DNA of 64,000 nucleotides from Devosia lacusdianchii (GTDB lineage: Bacteria; Pseudomonadota; Alphaproteobacteria; Rhizobiales; Devosiaceae), in assembly GCF_022429625.1 (NCBI RefSeq), contig NZ_CP092483.1, positions 2,542,001 through 2,606,000 of the forward strand. The letters run 5' to 3'. A model generated the notes under the pieces. That model was not told the origin of the DNA. It ran no database searches and saw only the letters and a list, made by a program, of their open reading frames with translations. The position numbers and the translations under genes are program-made. Below, piece after piece: positions 45,652 to 54,456 of the stretch (position 1 is the stretch's first letter; each line of letters opens with the position of its first letter).

Positions 45652-45667
45652 TTAATCAAGCGTTAAC
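45652..45667. promoter_or_regulatory. CtrA binding site between flgB and fliO
   Basis: TTAATCAAGCGTTAAC matches the CtrA consensus TTAA-N7-TTAAC exactly. It is in the 173-bp divergent gap between flgB (57 bp away) and fliO (102 bp away), so one site could control both operons. Confidence 0.78.
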
Positions 45668-45768
45668 CGATGCCCGTTACGGCAGTTTCAGTCTCGCAAT
45701 ATGCACATTTGCGCGGCTGAGTGGGCAATATATGCCGCCCGGATTCGGGCCAGATAGACGGAGTGACC

Positions 45769-46434
45769 ATGCAGTTCATCACCAGCCTGATCGGTGGATC
45801 GGGAAATACCTGGCTGACCGCCCTTTTCGCGCTCGGCATCGTAGTGGTGCTGATCGTGCTTGGCGTCTGGCTCCTCAAACTGGTGTTCAATGCCTCCACC
45901 AGCGTGGCGCGCGGCCGCAACCGGCGCCTCGCCGTGGTGGATACGCTGGCACTGGACCCCAAGCGGCAATTGCTGATCATCCGTCGGGATAACGTGGAGC
46001 ACCTGCTGCTGGTGGGTGGTCCGCAAGACCTGGTGGTGGAAGCCGGCATTCCCGTTGAGGAAACGCAGGCGGCCCAGCCGACCCGTCGTCCTATCCCCGT
46101 CGTTGCCACCCGCAAGCCAGCACCACCGGTCAATCCTGCGGCTCCCGCTGTCGTCGCGCCAACGCCCAAGGCCCCCGCGGAATTACCCGCAGCGCCGGCA
46201 ACGGCGATCGAAAAGCTGCGCGAACAGGGCCGCCCCACCAACCAGCGAGCGCACCTGTCGCTGCGTCATACAGGCCTTCTGCGCCCGGTCAGTGAGAGCG
46301 AAGCACTAGTTTCCCCCGAAAACTCCGGCGGTCAGGCTGCGGGCGGTTCCGACTCAGCTAAAGAGGACAGTGCACAGCGAGACATCGAAGGCACTGACGT
46401 TGTCGAAGGCAATACCGAGGCAAACCGGAACTGA
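45769..46434 (+). CDS. fliO: Flagellar biosynthesis protein FliO
   Basis: A 221-residue protein with one N-terminal membrane segment (WLTALFALGIVVVLIVLGVW), followed by the FliO cytoplasmic domain RRLAVVDTLALDPKRQLLII and RDNVEHLLLVGG. The tail is a long Pro/Ala-rich stretch. FliO helps assemble FliP rings. ATG 45769 with GGAG 7 nt upstream is chosen over a start 16 codons earlier. Its 3' end overlaps fliP by 65 bp in another frame. Confidence 0.88.
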   Translation: MQFITSLIGGSGNTWLTALFALGIVVVLIVLGVWLLKLVFNASTSVARGRNRRLAVVDTLALDPKRQLLIIRRDNVEHLLLVGGPQDLVVEAGIPVEETQAAQPTRRPIPVVATRKPAPPVNPAAPAVVAPTPKAPAELPAAPATAIEKLREQGRPTNQRAHLSLRHTGLLRPVSESEALVSPENSGGQAAGGSDSAKEDSAQRDIEGTDVVEGNTEANRN

Positions 46435-47203
46435 GGCAACGCCGTCGCGTCTGCGGCGTCTCGCGCCCTATGCCGGCATAATCGCCGTTCTTGCGCTCGC
46501 GCTGACGCCAAGCCTCGCCTTCGGGCAGGACGTATCGATCGACTTTGGCGACGACACGACGCTCACCGGGCGCGCCGTCCAGATCATCGGGCTGATCACG
46601 CTGCTGTCGCTGGCGCCGTCCATCCTGGTGATGGTGACCAGTTTTACCCGCATCGTCGTCGTGCTTTCCCTGTTGCGCACCGCCATCGGCCTGCAGACCG
46701 CGCCGCCGAACTCGGTGATGGTGTCGCTGGCCCTGTTCCTGACCATATTCGTGATGCAGCCGACGCTGCAGCGCAGCTATGACGAGGGCATCGCGCCGCT
46801 GCTGGCCGGCGACATCGAGATCGCCGAGGCCTTCGAGCTGGGTAGCGCGCCCCTGCACGAATTCATGCGGGCCAATGTGCGCGAGCAGGACTTGGGCCTG
46901 TTCTACGACCTGACCAACGCCGAAATACCGCCCGAACCCGAGGCGATCCCGCTGCAGCTGCTGATCCCGGCCTTCATGATCTCCGAACTGCGGCGTGCGT
47001 TTGAGATCGGCTTCCTGTTGTTCCTGCCCTTCGTGGTCATCGACATGGTGGTCGCGTCGGTGCTGATGAGCATGGGTATGATGATGCTGCCGCCGGTGGT
47101 GATCTCCCTGCCATTCAAGCTGATCTTCTTCGTGCTGGTCGACGGCTGGTATCTGGTGGCGGGATCGCTGGTGCGCAGCTTCGTCAGCACGGCCGGCGGA
47201 TAG
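46370..47203 (+). CDS. fliP: Flagellar export gate protein FliP
   Basis: A 277-residue export gate protein with a cleavable signal (AGIIAVLALALTPSLAFG). Signature stretches are MVTSFTRIVVVLSLLRTAIG, QTAPPNSVMVSLALFLTIFVM and LPFKLIFFVLVDGWYLVAG. The GTG at 46370 lies inside fliO with AGAGGACA before it, overlapping by 65 bp; a TTG at 46400 would still lie within fliO. FliO and FliP are thus tightly coupled. A weak hairpin follows at 47230-47246. Confidence 0.93.
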   Translation: MHSETSKALTLSKAIPRQTGTEATPSRLRRLAPYAGIIAVLALALTPSLAFGQDVSIDFGDDTTLTGRAVQIIGLITLLSLAPSILVMVTSFTRIVVVLSLLRTAIGLQTAPPNSVMVSLALFLTIFVMQPTLQRSYDEGIAPLLAGDIEIAEAFELGSAPLHEFMRANVREQDLGLFYDLTNAEIPPEPEAIPLQLLIPAFMISELRRAFEIGFLLFLPFVVIDMVVASVLMSMGMMMLPPVVISLPFKLIFFVLVDGWYLVAGSLVRSFVSTAGG

Positions 47204-47229
47204 ATCAAGATAGACCGCTGATATCGCTT

Positions 47230-47246
47230 GCCGGCCGCAGGCCGGC
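47230..47246 (+). terminator. Hairpin between fliP and the PRPP synthetase gene
   Basis: GCCGGCC pairs perfectly with GGCCGGC around a GCA loop, 27 bp after the fliP stop. There is no T-run, so read-through into the next gene remains possible. Confidence 0.4.
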
Positions 47247-47287
47247 TTGCCATAAGCCCGGCAGATATCCTTGATGCAGCGAGGAGC

Positions 47288-48277
47288 ATGCCATTGAGCC
47301 AGATTGCCATTTTCACCGGTAGTGCTCACCCCGGTCTGGCCCAGCAAATCTGCGACCACCTGCATGTCCCGCTGCTGCCCACCAAAATAAAGCGGTTCTC
47401 CAACGATTGCCTTGAAGTGCAGTTGGAGGCCAATTGCCGCGAGCAGGACGTCTTCATCATCCAGCCGCTATCGGCCCCGGTGCAGGATCACCTGATGGAG
47501 CTGCTGCTCATGCTGGATGCGGCGCGCGGCGCCTCGGCAGCCAGGATAACCGCTGTCATCCCGCACTACGCCTATTCGCGCTCCGACAAGAAGGATGCGC
47601 CGCGCATTTCCATCGGCGGACGACTCGTTGCCGACCTGCTGGCGACGGCCGGCGCCAGCCGCGTGCTGACCATGACCCTGCATTCGCCGCAAGTGCACGG
47701 CTTCTTCAGCGTCCCGGTGGATCACCTGCATGCACTGTCCGAACTGGCCGACCACTTTGCAGGCTACGACCTTAGCAATGGCGTGGTCGTGTCGCCGGAC
47801 CTGGGCAACGTCAAGAATGCTGCCGCCTTCGCCAAGCGGCTGGGTGTCCCCGTAGCTGCGGGCGCCAAGGAACGGCTGAGCGACACCAAGGTGGTGATTT
47901 CCGCGATTATCGGCGATGTCCGGGACCGCGACGTCATCGTCCTCGATGACGAAATCGCCAGCGGTGGCTCCATCCTTGAACTGCTCCACCACCTGCGCGC
48001 GCACAAGGCCCGATCGATCCGGATTGCCTGTACCCACGGTATCTTCTCAGGCTCGGCCACGCAGCGCCTTGCCGCCGAACCGGATGTGCTGGAGATCGTC
48101 TGCACCAATACCGTGCCGATCCCGGCCGCCAAGCAAGTACCCAAGCTCACGGTGCTATCGGTCGCCCCTGCCCTGGCCGAGGCCATGCGGCGCATCAACA
48201 GCGGCGAGTCGGTCAGTACGCTGTTCCATACCGAGCCGATAACTCACGACGAAGGCAAGACGGCGTTGCGCGCTTGA
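47288..48277 (+). CDS. Ribose-phosphate pyrophosphokinase paralogue
   Basis: A 329-residue PRPP synthetase-like protein. It has the Prs opening (IAIFTGSAHPGLAQQICDHL), VFIIQPLSAPVQDHLMELLL, HYAYSRSDKKDAPRISIGGR and the ribose-phosphate loop VIVLDDEIASGGSIL. It differs from housekeeping Prs: TLHSPQVHGFF replaces the usual DLH-A-Q-I-Q-GFF, and the loop reads DDEIASGGS instead of DDMIDTAGT. It may be a divergent PRPP enzyme. It follows fliP by 84 bp with GAGGAG before ATG 47288. Its stop is 2 bp from that of the convergent TPR gene. Confidence 0.82.
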   Translation: MPLSQIAIFTGSAHPGLAQQICDHLHVPLLPTKIKRFSNDCLEVQLEANCREQDVFIIQPLSAPVQDHLMELLLMLDAARGASAARITAVIPHYAYSRSDKKDAPRISIGGRLVADLLATAGASRVLTMTLHSPQVHGFFSVPVDHLHALSELADHFAGYDLSNGVVVSPDLGNVKNAAAFAKRLGVPVAAGAKERLSDTKVVISAIIGDVRDRDVIVLDDEIASGGSILELLHHLRAHKARSIRIACTHGIFSGSATQRLAAEPDVLEIVCTNTVPIPAAKQVPKLTVLSVAPALAEAMRRINSGESVSTLFHTEPITHDEGKTALRA

Positions 48278-48279
48278 GG

Positions 48280-51200
48280 TTACGTCGCGCTGGCGATGCC
48301 GGCGCTCGTCTCCGAAGCCACCAGCGGCGCCAAGGCGCCTTCGCTGCCATAGATTTCGCGATAGGACGCGAGGAAGGCGTTGATGCCTTCGACGCCGGAC
48401 ACCTGGCTTGCCACCGTCTTGAACTCAAGACTGGTGACCTCGATGTTGCTGGTGACGAGGTCGAACATCGGCCACTCGGGCGAAGTCACCATCTCCTCGC
48501 CGAACTTTGAGCGCAGGCGCGACAGGCCGAAGGCGTCGCCCGCCAGCACAAAGCCCACTGCCGCCTTGATGATGCCCATGCGAGCCGGCTGGCTCAAGGG
48601 CGTGCCTATCGGCTGGCCGGCATAAAGCCCCTCGATCAGCTCGCTGGCCTCTGAATAGCGCCGCGCTTTCCAATGCGCATCGATCCGCAGCAGCGTTGCG
48701 TCGCGGCCATCCACATCGCGCAGCATATCGAGCGCGAGCTGATCGCGGCCGCCATCGATCATGGCACGGGCCTCAAGGATGCGGCGTTGGCGGGCCAGCG
48801 AATCCGGGATGCCTGGCAGGCGCGTCGCGTTGAGCACGCGGAGTGCATCCTGCGGACGCCGGTCGGCCAGGTAGATGACCGCCAGATCGGCGGCGATCTG
48901 TGTCTTGGCGACCCCGCGCAGGCGGTTATCCAACTGGTATTCGAGCAGTTCCGCCGCCTGCGGCAGCAGGTCGACGCGTACCAGCCGGCGGGCCAGGTTG
49001 CGGATCATCTCATCCCCGCGCGTACCCGGAGGCGTCAGCGCGCGGAAGTCGTAGTAGATGCCGAGTGCATCCACTGGCCCCAGCGAATCCGCGACGCCAT
49101 CGAGGAACAATTCGCCGAAGACCCGTTGGGCTTCGTCGCGCAGGGCATTGATTGGCGGGCTCTCGGGGTAATTGGCCACTGCCTGGCGGACGGTTTCGAA
49201 TCCAAACCGGTAGTCGCCATTGCGGAAGTAGAATTCGGCCAGCATCTTTTGCATGTCCGCTTCGAGCGGATTGCCGCGCCACAGCAGAGACTCGGCCGAG
49301 AGTGTTACGGTGGCCTTGGCCAGATCGAGCTTGCCGGCCTGGTCCAGCAGATAAAGCGTGCGGTAGATGGCCTCGGCGCGCGTCGGGCGCACGTCGGCGG
49401 CAATCACCTGGCCGTAGGTGTCGATCGCCTCGTCAACGCGGCCGCGCGCCTCGTCGATCCGACCTGAAAGCAGGTGGTAGAGGCTCGAGTCGCTGGCATC
49501 GAGACTGGCGAAATCGACCTCGTCGATCAGCCGCTCCGCCATATTGGCGTCATCCGTTTCGAGCGCGGCGCGAATGGCGGCGAAGTAGAATTTATTGCGA
49601 ACCCATGCGGGGTAGCTCGGCGCGACCGCCTGGGCCTCGACCGCATCAAGCTTGGCGCCCTTGAAGTCATAGATGTCAGCGCGAGCAATGGTGCGCCAGA
49701 GAAGAGCATCGACCTCCTGCCCCATCGACGCGGTGTTGAGGATTGCCAGTGCGTCCGTGGAACGGCCTGCAACCGTCTCCGCGATGGCGAGCGACAACCT
49801 GATCTTGCGCTTCAGCGCCTCGTCCTTGAGCTCCTGCTCCAGTACTTGGAGCACTCCGACGGCCTCGAGGGCGAAGCGGTTGGCGATGTAGTACTGGGCC
49901 AGGTCGAGGCGAGCGATATCGCGCTGCTTGCCTTCCGCGCTGGCGGCATTGGCCTGCAGCACATCCTTGTGCTCGGTGAACAGGCCGTAGTCTTTCTGCT
50001 CCAATTGGGCGAGATCAACGAAACCGCCCCGCATGGCTTCGGTGATGCCATCGCCGAGCGTACGCGGACCATCGAATGCCGAAACGGTGAGGCCACCCGA
50101 TGTGGATATGACCGCCAGCTCGCTTTCGAGCGCGACGTCGATGCCCGCGCTTTCCGGCTTGATCACCAGGCCATGGACACTGCGCAGTGCCGAGAAGTCG
50201 ACATAGTCGAAGGAGCGGGTAACCCCACGTGCAGGAGGATAGGCGGTGACGATCTTGAGCATGTCGCCCACGACCGGGTCGCGGAAATCATGGACGCGAC
50301 CGGGACGCGCCACATTGGCCACCATTTCGAAATCACCTTCGCTGTCGCGGCGGCGGCTGAGGTCAATCGGTTCGGTCGGCGTCAGCATGATATCGCCCAG
50401 CGACAGCACCCAGGCCATGCCCTCTGAGCCGAGCGTGGCGAGCCTGTCCTCGGACAGTTCGACGCGGACGACCTGCGTGTCCGCTGAGGCGAGCACTGCG
50501 AACTCGCTTGCCAGGGCATCGAACTCTTCGGAATGAGCCGGCGGCACGATGCCAGAGACCGTGTCGAACATCATCCAGACCGTGTCGCCGCGCCGGAACA
50601 CGGCGGCCGGCGTATCCTGCTCGAACGGAAACACCACGCGTACGGTCGAACCAAGCACGCTCACGAAGGGCTCGATCGTCTTGGGTGCGGCGTCGGGGTA
50701 GAGTTTGTCGACCACGGGGTCCGTTGCGGCCGCCTGCGCCTCCGCATTGGCCTCCGCGGCAATGCCGTCGGCAAGGCTCGCAGCATTGAAGCTGGGCAGG
50801 CCCGAACCGGCAATGTCGATATCAAGGACGAACTGACGGGGTGTCGTCTCGTAAAAGCGCGGTTTGACACCCTCGGCAAGCTTGAGGGTGACGGTCGCCC
50901 CGTCAGGCGTAACCCCGCTTTCCACCGATGCAATCTCTGGCGGCAGGTCGATGGCAAGATCGCGCAGGTCGATGCCGACGGGCCATTCGAAGGCGATCAG
51001 CCCGGTATCGCCATCCTGGACGAAATCGCCAGTGGTGGGCACGGACCAGTCGAATTGCACGCGCATGAAGGTCGGATTGCGGCCAATGCGAACGCTGGCC
51101 TGCGGGTTGAACTCGGTCACCCCGGCGGCTTTGCGTTCCTGCTCGGCGCGGATTGCAGCCAGACGCGCACGCTCGGCAAGCTCATCCACCACCTCCTGCG

Positions 51201-51612
51201 GCAGCGCCGGCGGCATGCCCTGCCAGGAGGTCGGCAGCAGATCGATGAAGAGCTTCTCGCCGGCCTCGATGCGATTGAAGCTGAAAGCGGACCGCAGGCC
51301 CATGCGCAGCCCCATCCCATCGGGATCGACACGGGCGACCGACAGATAGTCCGGCATGGTGGTGCCGACATCAGGCAGGATCACTGCGACCTTCTCGTCG
51401 AACTCGATCGAGAGGACGCCGTTTTCGATGCGCATGGCATAGGCAGGCAGGCTGTCACGCCCCGGGAAGCTAAGGATCAGCCGGCCATAGCCTTGTTCCT
51501 GGGTGGCAAAGAGCTGCCCCTGCTGCTGCGCAAAAACGGGCGTCGCGAGGCCCAGCGCTGCAACGACAGCGCATAGAGCCAAGGCCCGTTTGGCTTTCAG
51601 CCATCCAGCCAT
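48280..51612 (-). CDS. Large secreted TPR protein of the flagellar locus
   Basis: About 1110 residues with a signal peptide (RALALCAVVAALGLATPVFA). The N-terminal half is beta-rich, with repeated segments such as FMRVQFDWSVPTTGDFVQDG and PRFYETTPRQFVLDI that recall AMIN-like domains. The C-terminal half is helical with tetratricopeptide-like repeats (DIARLDLAQYYIANRFALEA, GRVDEAIDTYGQVIAAD). It ends the fliL-fliM operon in the order often seen in alphaproteobacteria, so a motor or basal-body role is likely but unproven. GTG 51627 would add 5 residues. A CtrA-like box lies at 51738. Confidence 0.78.
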   Translation of the reverse strand: MAGWLKAKRALALCAVVAALGLATPVFAQQQGQLFATQEQGYGRLILSFPGRDSLPAYAMRIENGVLSIEFDEKVAVILPDVGTTMPDYLSVARVDPDGMGLRMGLRSAFSFNRIEAGEKLFIDLLPTSWQGMPPALPQEVVDELAERARLAAIRAEQERKAAGVTEFNPQASVRIGRNPTFMRVQFDWSVPTTGDFVQDGDTGLIAFEWPVGIDLRDLAIDLPPEIASVESGVTPDGATVTLKLAEGVKPRFYETTPRQFVLDIDIAGSGLPSFNAASLADGIAAEANAEAQAAATDPVVDKLYPDAAPKTIEPFVSVLGSTVRVVFPFEQDTPAAVFRRGDTVWMMFDTVSGIVPPAHSEEFDALASEFAVLASADTQVVRVELSEDRLATLGSEGMAWVLSLGDIMLTPTEPIDLSRRRDSEGDFEMVANVARPGRVHDFRDPVVGDMLKIVTAYPPARGVTRSFDYVDFSALRSVHGLVIKPESAGIDVALESELAVISTSGGLTVSAFDGPRTLGDGITEAMRGGFVDLAQLEQKDYGLFTEHKDVLQANAASAEGKQRDIARLDLAQYYIANRFALEAVGVLQVLEQELKDEALKRKIRLSLAIAETVAGRSTDALAILNTASMGQEVDALLWRTIARADIYDFKGAKLDAVEAQAVAPSYPAWVRNKFYFAAIRAALETDDANMAERLIDEVDFASLDASDSSLYHLLSGRIDEARGRVDEAIDTYGQVIAADVRPTRAEAIYRTLYLLDQAGKLDLAKATVTLSAESLLWRGNPLEADMQKMLAEFYFRNGDYRFGFETVRQAVANYPESPPINALRDEAQRVFGELFLDGVADSLGPVDALGIYYDFRALTPPGTRGDEMIRNLARRLVRVDLLPQAAELLEYQLDNRLRGVAKTQIAADLAVIYLADRRPQDALRVLNATRLPGIPDSLARQRRILEARAMIDGGRDQLALDMLRDVDGRDATLLRIDAHWKARRYSEASELIEGLYAGQPIGTPLSQPARMGIIKAAVGFVLAGDAFGLSRLRSKFGEEMVTSPEWPMFDLVTSNIEVTSLEFKTVASQVSGVEGINAFLASYREIYGSEGALAPLVASETSAGIASAT

Positions 51613-51737
51613 GATCGCTGTCTTCACCGGCTTCTGCCCGCCCGACGCAATGCGCGCGCATGCAGTGGCCGTATTCTGGGCCGGCAGTACGCGCAGGGTT
51701 ACAACACTCTAAGTGCTGGCACCCTAGCGACCCAGGC

Positions 51738-51752
51738 TTAACGCCCGATTAC
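51738..51752. promoter_or_regulatory. CtrA-like box upstream of the TPR gene
   Basis: TTAACGCCCGATTAC matches TTAA-N7-TTAA at all but the last A (C instead). It lies in the 152-bp gap between motE and the TPR gene, 126 bp before the latter's start, and could give it its own promoter. Confidence 0.45.
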
Positions 51753-51764
51753 CCCAGTCGTGAC

Positions 51765-52856
51765 TTATTGACCGACAATCTGCGGCAAGGCGGCCAGATC
51801 GTCCGGCGTCATCTCTGTGGCAGGCTGGTCCGACAGGGCAGCCATCTTGACCGTCAATTCCTGCGCACGAGCCGCTTCCATCTCCGCCAATATCGGCGCC
51901 ATCTTGCGTGGGCTCATCAACTTGGCGACCTGCAGCAGCACCGCCATGTCGAGATTGTTGAAGATGTTGGCCGCATCTTTTGGCTTCATGGTTTCGTACA
52001 TGGCGACAATGCCGGCGAACTGACCGCTCTCCATCTCCTGGCGCTGATCGACCAGAGTTGAAATCTGCGCTTCCAGCGCCGCAAGCGTCGCCGCCCGCTC
52101 CTCGATACGCTTTTCGGCAGCATCGACGATCGAAGCGCGCAGGGCGAGATCCTGTTCATACTGCTCAAGCTGAGTGCGGCGCGTTGCCAGGCGTTCGAGC
52201 AGTTGCTGTTCGCTGAGCGTTGTGCCGTCGGCAGTGATCAGCGGCACCGAGCCACCCTTGCCGTCGATCTCGACCGGCACGGCATCGCCCGACGGCAGGC
52301 AGTCGGTCATCGATTCCGCAAATGTAGGCTCCGGTGCGGGAGCCGGCGCGGCTTCCGTCGTCTCCGCAGAAGCCGCTTCCCCATGACCGTCACCGGCCAC
52401 CTGGGCGCCGGCGGCCATCACGACGGCACCGTCTTCCTGGATGGTCGCATCGGCCTCGATGCAATAGGTGCCGCTGGTGGATACTGCGACCGGCGTCGCT
52501 GGATGCTCGGCAGCGGCTTCACCTTCGGTGGCCGCAGGCGCGGCCGCTTCGGCGGCAGGGGCGCCATGCCCGCCGCCCGGAGCAGCTCCAGCCTCGGGCG
52601 CCGTCTGCGGCGCCAGCGTTGGTGCGGGATCGGCGAGAGTGGGACTGGTGTCCTCCATCGTCGCTTCATTAGGCAAAGTAGGGTCGCCGCCCGCTTCCGC
52701 TCCCTCGGCAGGAGCAGCCGGCGTTCCGCCCGCTGCACGCGCCACGGTCACGCCCGTCAGTGCGTAGCCGCCATTGGTCACAAGACCGACGGTCTTGAGC
52801 ACCAGCAGGGCTGCAACAGCCAGGATGACAACAGGCAGCAGGCGAATATTCTTCAC
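51765..52856 (-). CDS. motE: MotE family protein
   Basis: A 363-residue protein with a single N-terminal membrane segment (LLPVVILAVAALLVLKTVGL), a long Ala/Pro/Glu-rich, low-complexity region (about 40-165), a coiled coil (about 220-290), and a C-terminal MgtE-N-like helical domain: FAGIVAMYETMKPKDAANIF and NNLDMAVLLQVAKLMSPRKM. In rhizobia MotE assists folding of the motility protein MotC; the family link here is from the C-terminal domain. The start overlaps the DUF6468 gene by 4 bp (ATGA). Confidence 0.83.
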   Translation of the reverse strand: MKNIRLLPVVILAVAALLVLKTVGLVTNGGYALTGVTVARAAGGTPAAPAEGAEAGGDPTLPNEATMEDTSPTLADPAPTLAPQTAPEAGAAPGGGHGAPAAEAAAPAATEGEAAAEHPATPVAVSTSGTYCIEADATIQEDGAVVMAAGAQVAGDGHGEAASAETTEAAPAPAPEPTFAESMTDCLPSGDAVPVEIDGKGGSVPLITADGTTLSEQQLLERLATRRTQLEQYEQDLALRASIVDAAEKRIEERAATLAALEAQISTLVDQRQEMESGQFAGIVAMYETMKPKDAANIFNNLDMAVLLQVAKLMSPRKMAPILAEMEAARAQELTVKMAALSDQPATEMTPDDLAALPQIVGQ

Positions 52857-53284
52857 GCGGCGGCTCCCCGGGTGCGGACGCGTGCCGAAAGCTGCTCCAG
52901 GGCCGACTGTACCTTGTTGGGCTGCTCGACCGGCTCGATAGCCTGGCTATGCCGCGCAACGCTGGTGATCTTGGCGATGCGCTCCATCAGCACAGTGCCC
53001 GCATTGACGTGGTTGGCCAGTTCAATGCCGAAGCGCTCGGCTTCTTCGAGGCGCGAATTGAGCGACAGATCAGCCTCGACGGCGGTCTGCTTGAGTTCCT
53101 TGATCGCCTGATTGGCAAGATTGGTCGCGCCGACCAGATCGGCGACCATCTGCCGAAGCACGTCCTTGTCGGCATGCAGGCGCTTGAGGCGCTGGTTGAG
53201 CAGAATGCAATATCCAATTGTCATCGCCAGCAGAACGGCAACGGCACTCTCTATGAACAGGCCAAGGGGCAAACCGAACATCAT
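52853..53284 (-). CDS. DUF6468 protein of the flagellar operon
   Basis: A 143-residue protein with one N-terminal membrane segment (IESAVAVLLAMTIGYCILLN) followed by long helices likely to coil (VAGADLVGATNLANQAIKEL-like region and LNSRLEEAERFGIELANHVN). DUF6468 is an alphaproteobacterial family found beside fliM and motE; the function is unknown. Both ends overlap neighbours by 4 bp, so it belongs to the same coupled unit. Confidence 0.82.
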   Translation of the reverse strand: MMFGLPLGLFIESAVAVLLAMTIGYCILLNQRLKRLHADKDVLRQMVADLVGATNLANQAIKELKQTAVEADLSLNSRLEEAERFGIELANHVNAGTVLMERIAKITSVARHSQAIEPVEQPNKVQSALEQLSARVRTRGAAA

Positions 53285-54456
53285 CGTCCTTCCAGTGTTT
53301 CGTCTATCGCCTCGAAGGCCGCCATGGTGACCTTGGGAGGATTGAGCGGGCGCGTGACCCGCACCGATACGTTGTCGCCGATATGGCCCATAATGGCCTC
53401 GGTGAGCTCGACATCGCCGCAGCGTAGCCGCACCGGATCGGCCGGCGCGCGGTCGAACATCACGGTGTCGCCGGGCTTCATGGCAAGCATGCGCGAAAGC
53501 GGCAGATCCTGCTCGTGCAGCACCGCCTCGATCTCGACATCGGCAGAGTAAATCTCGGTGGCTAGGTGCCCCTCCCAGATCGGGTCGCGGCCGAACTTCT
53601 CACCCATGAACATCTGCAGGAGTTGTTCACGGATGGGTTCGATCGTGGCGTAGGGCAAGAGGATCTCGACCTTGCCGCCGCGATCATCCATTTCGATGCG
53701 CAGTTCGATCAGGATCGCCGCATTACCGGGACGCGAGATCGCTGCGAAGCGCGGATTGGTCTCCATGCGCTCGAGCTTGAAATTGACCTGCGTCACCGGC
53801 TCGAAGGCGCGGTGGGTGTCTTCGAGGATGACCTCGATCATCCGGCGGGCCAGCGCCATCTCGATCGTCGTATAGGGGCGACCCTCGACGCGGATATTGC
53901 CGCCGATGCGACGACCGCCGAGCAGCACGTCGATCATCGAATAGATGAGACTGGAATCGACCGTCAGCAGGCCGTAATTCTCCCACTCCTCGGCCCGGAT
54001 GACCGAAAGAATTGCCGGCAGAGGAATGGAATTGAGATAGTCGCCGAACAGCACCGACGAGATCGAGTCCATGGTGACTTCGACATTGTCGGAGGTGAAA
54101 TTGCGCAGCGAAGTCGTCGCCAACCGCACCAGGCGGTCGAAGACGATTTCGAGCATCGGCAGGCGCTCGTAGCTGACTAGCGCTGAATTGATCAGCGCCT
54201 GGACGCCGGTCAACTCGACATTGCTGCCGACGCTCGCATCGAAGCCGAGCAGGCTATCGATTTCGTCCTGGTTGAGGACGCGGTCAGCGCCGCCCTCTTC
54301 GCTGTCATTGCCTTCGAGCATGGCCGCCCATTCGGCAGCGGCCTCGGCAGCCTTCTCTTCTTCGGTCTGCTCAGGTGCGGCGTCGAGCGGTACGACGGCG
54401 TCGTCGAGCCCCCAATCCTCGCTCAGTTTGTCCTGGTCGCTGGGACCTGCCATCAC
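53281..54456 (-). CDS. fliM: Flagellar motor switch protein FliM
   Basis: A 391-residue switch protein. The CheY-binding motif VLNQDEIDSLLGFD is at 60-73, after an acidic N-terminal extension with AAEWAAMLEGN, as in other alphaproteobacterial FliM. The middle domain has VSYERLPMLEIVFDRLVRL and PLPAILSVIRAEEWENYGLL; the C-terminal SpoA domain has LSRMLAMKPGDTVMFD. It overlaps fliL and DUF6468 by 4 bp each. Confidence 0.95.
   Translation of the reverse strand: MMAGPSDQDKLSEDWGLDDAVVPLDAAPEQTEEEKAAEAAAEWAAMLEGNDSEEGGADRVLNQDEIDSLLGFDASVGSNVELTGVQALINSALVSYERLPMLEIVFDRLVRLATTSLRNFTSDNVEVTMDSISSVLFGDYLNSIPLPAILSVIRAEEWENYGLLTVDSSLIYSMIDVLLGGRRIGGNIRVEGRPYTTIEMALARRMIEVILEDTHRAFEPVTQVNFKLERMETNPRFAAISRPGNAAILIELRIEMDDRGGKVEILLPYATIEPIREQLLQMFMGEKFGRDPIWEGHLATEIYSADVEIEAVLHEQDLPLSRMLAMKPGDTVMFDRAPADPVRLRCGDVELTEAIMGHIGDNVSVRVTRPLNPPKVTMAAFEAIDETLEGR

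Noticed and set aside
45700..45745. Sigma-54 promoter upstream of fliO
   Set aside because: GG and GC dinucleotides occur but never at the required 10-nt spacing.
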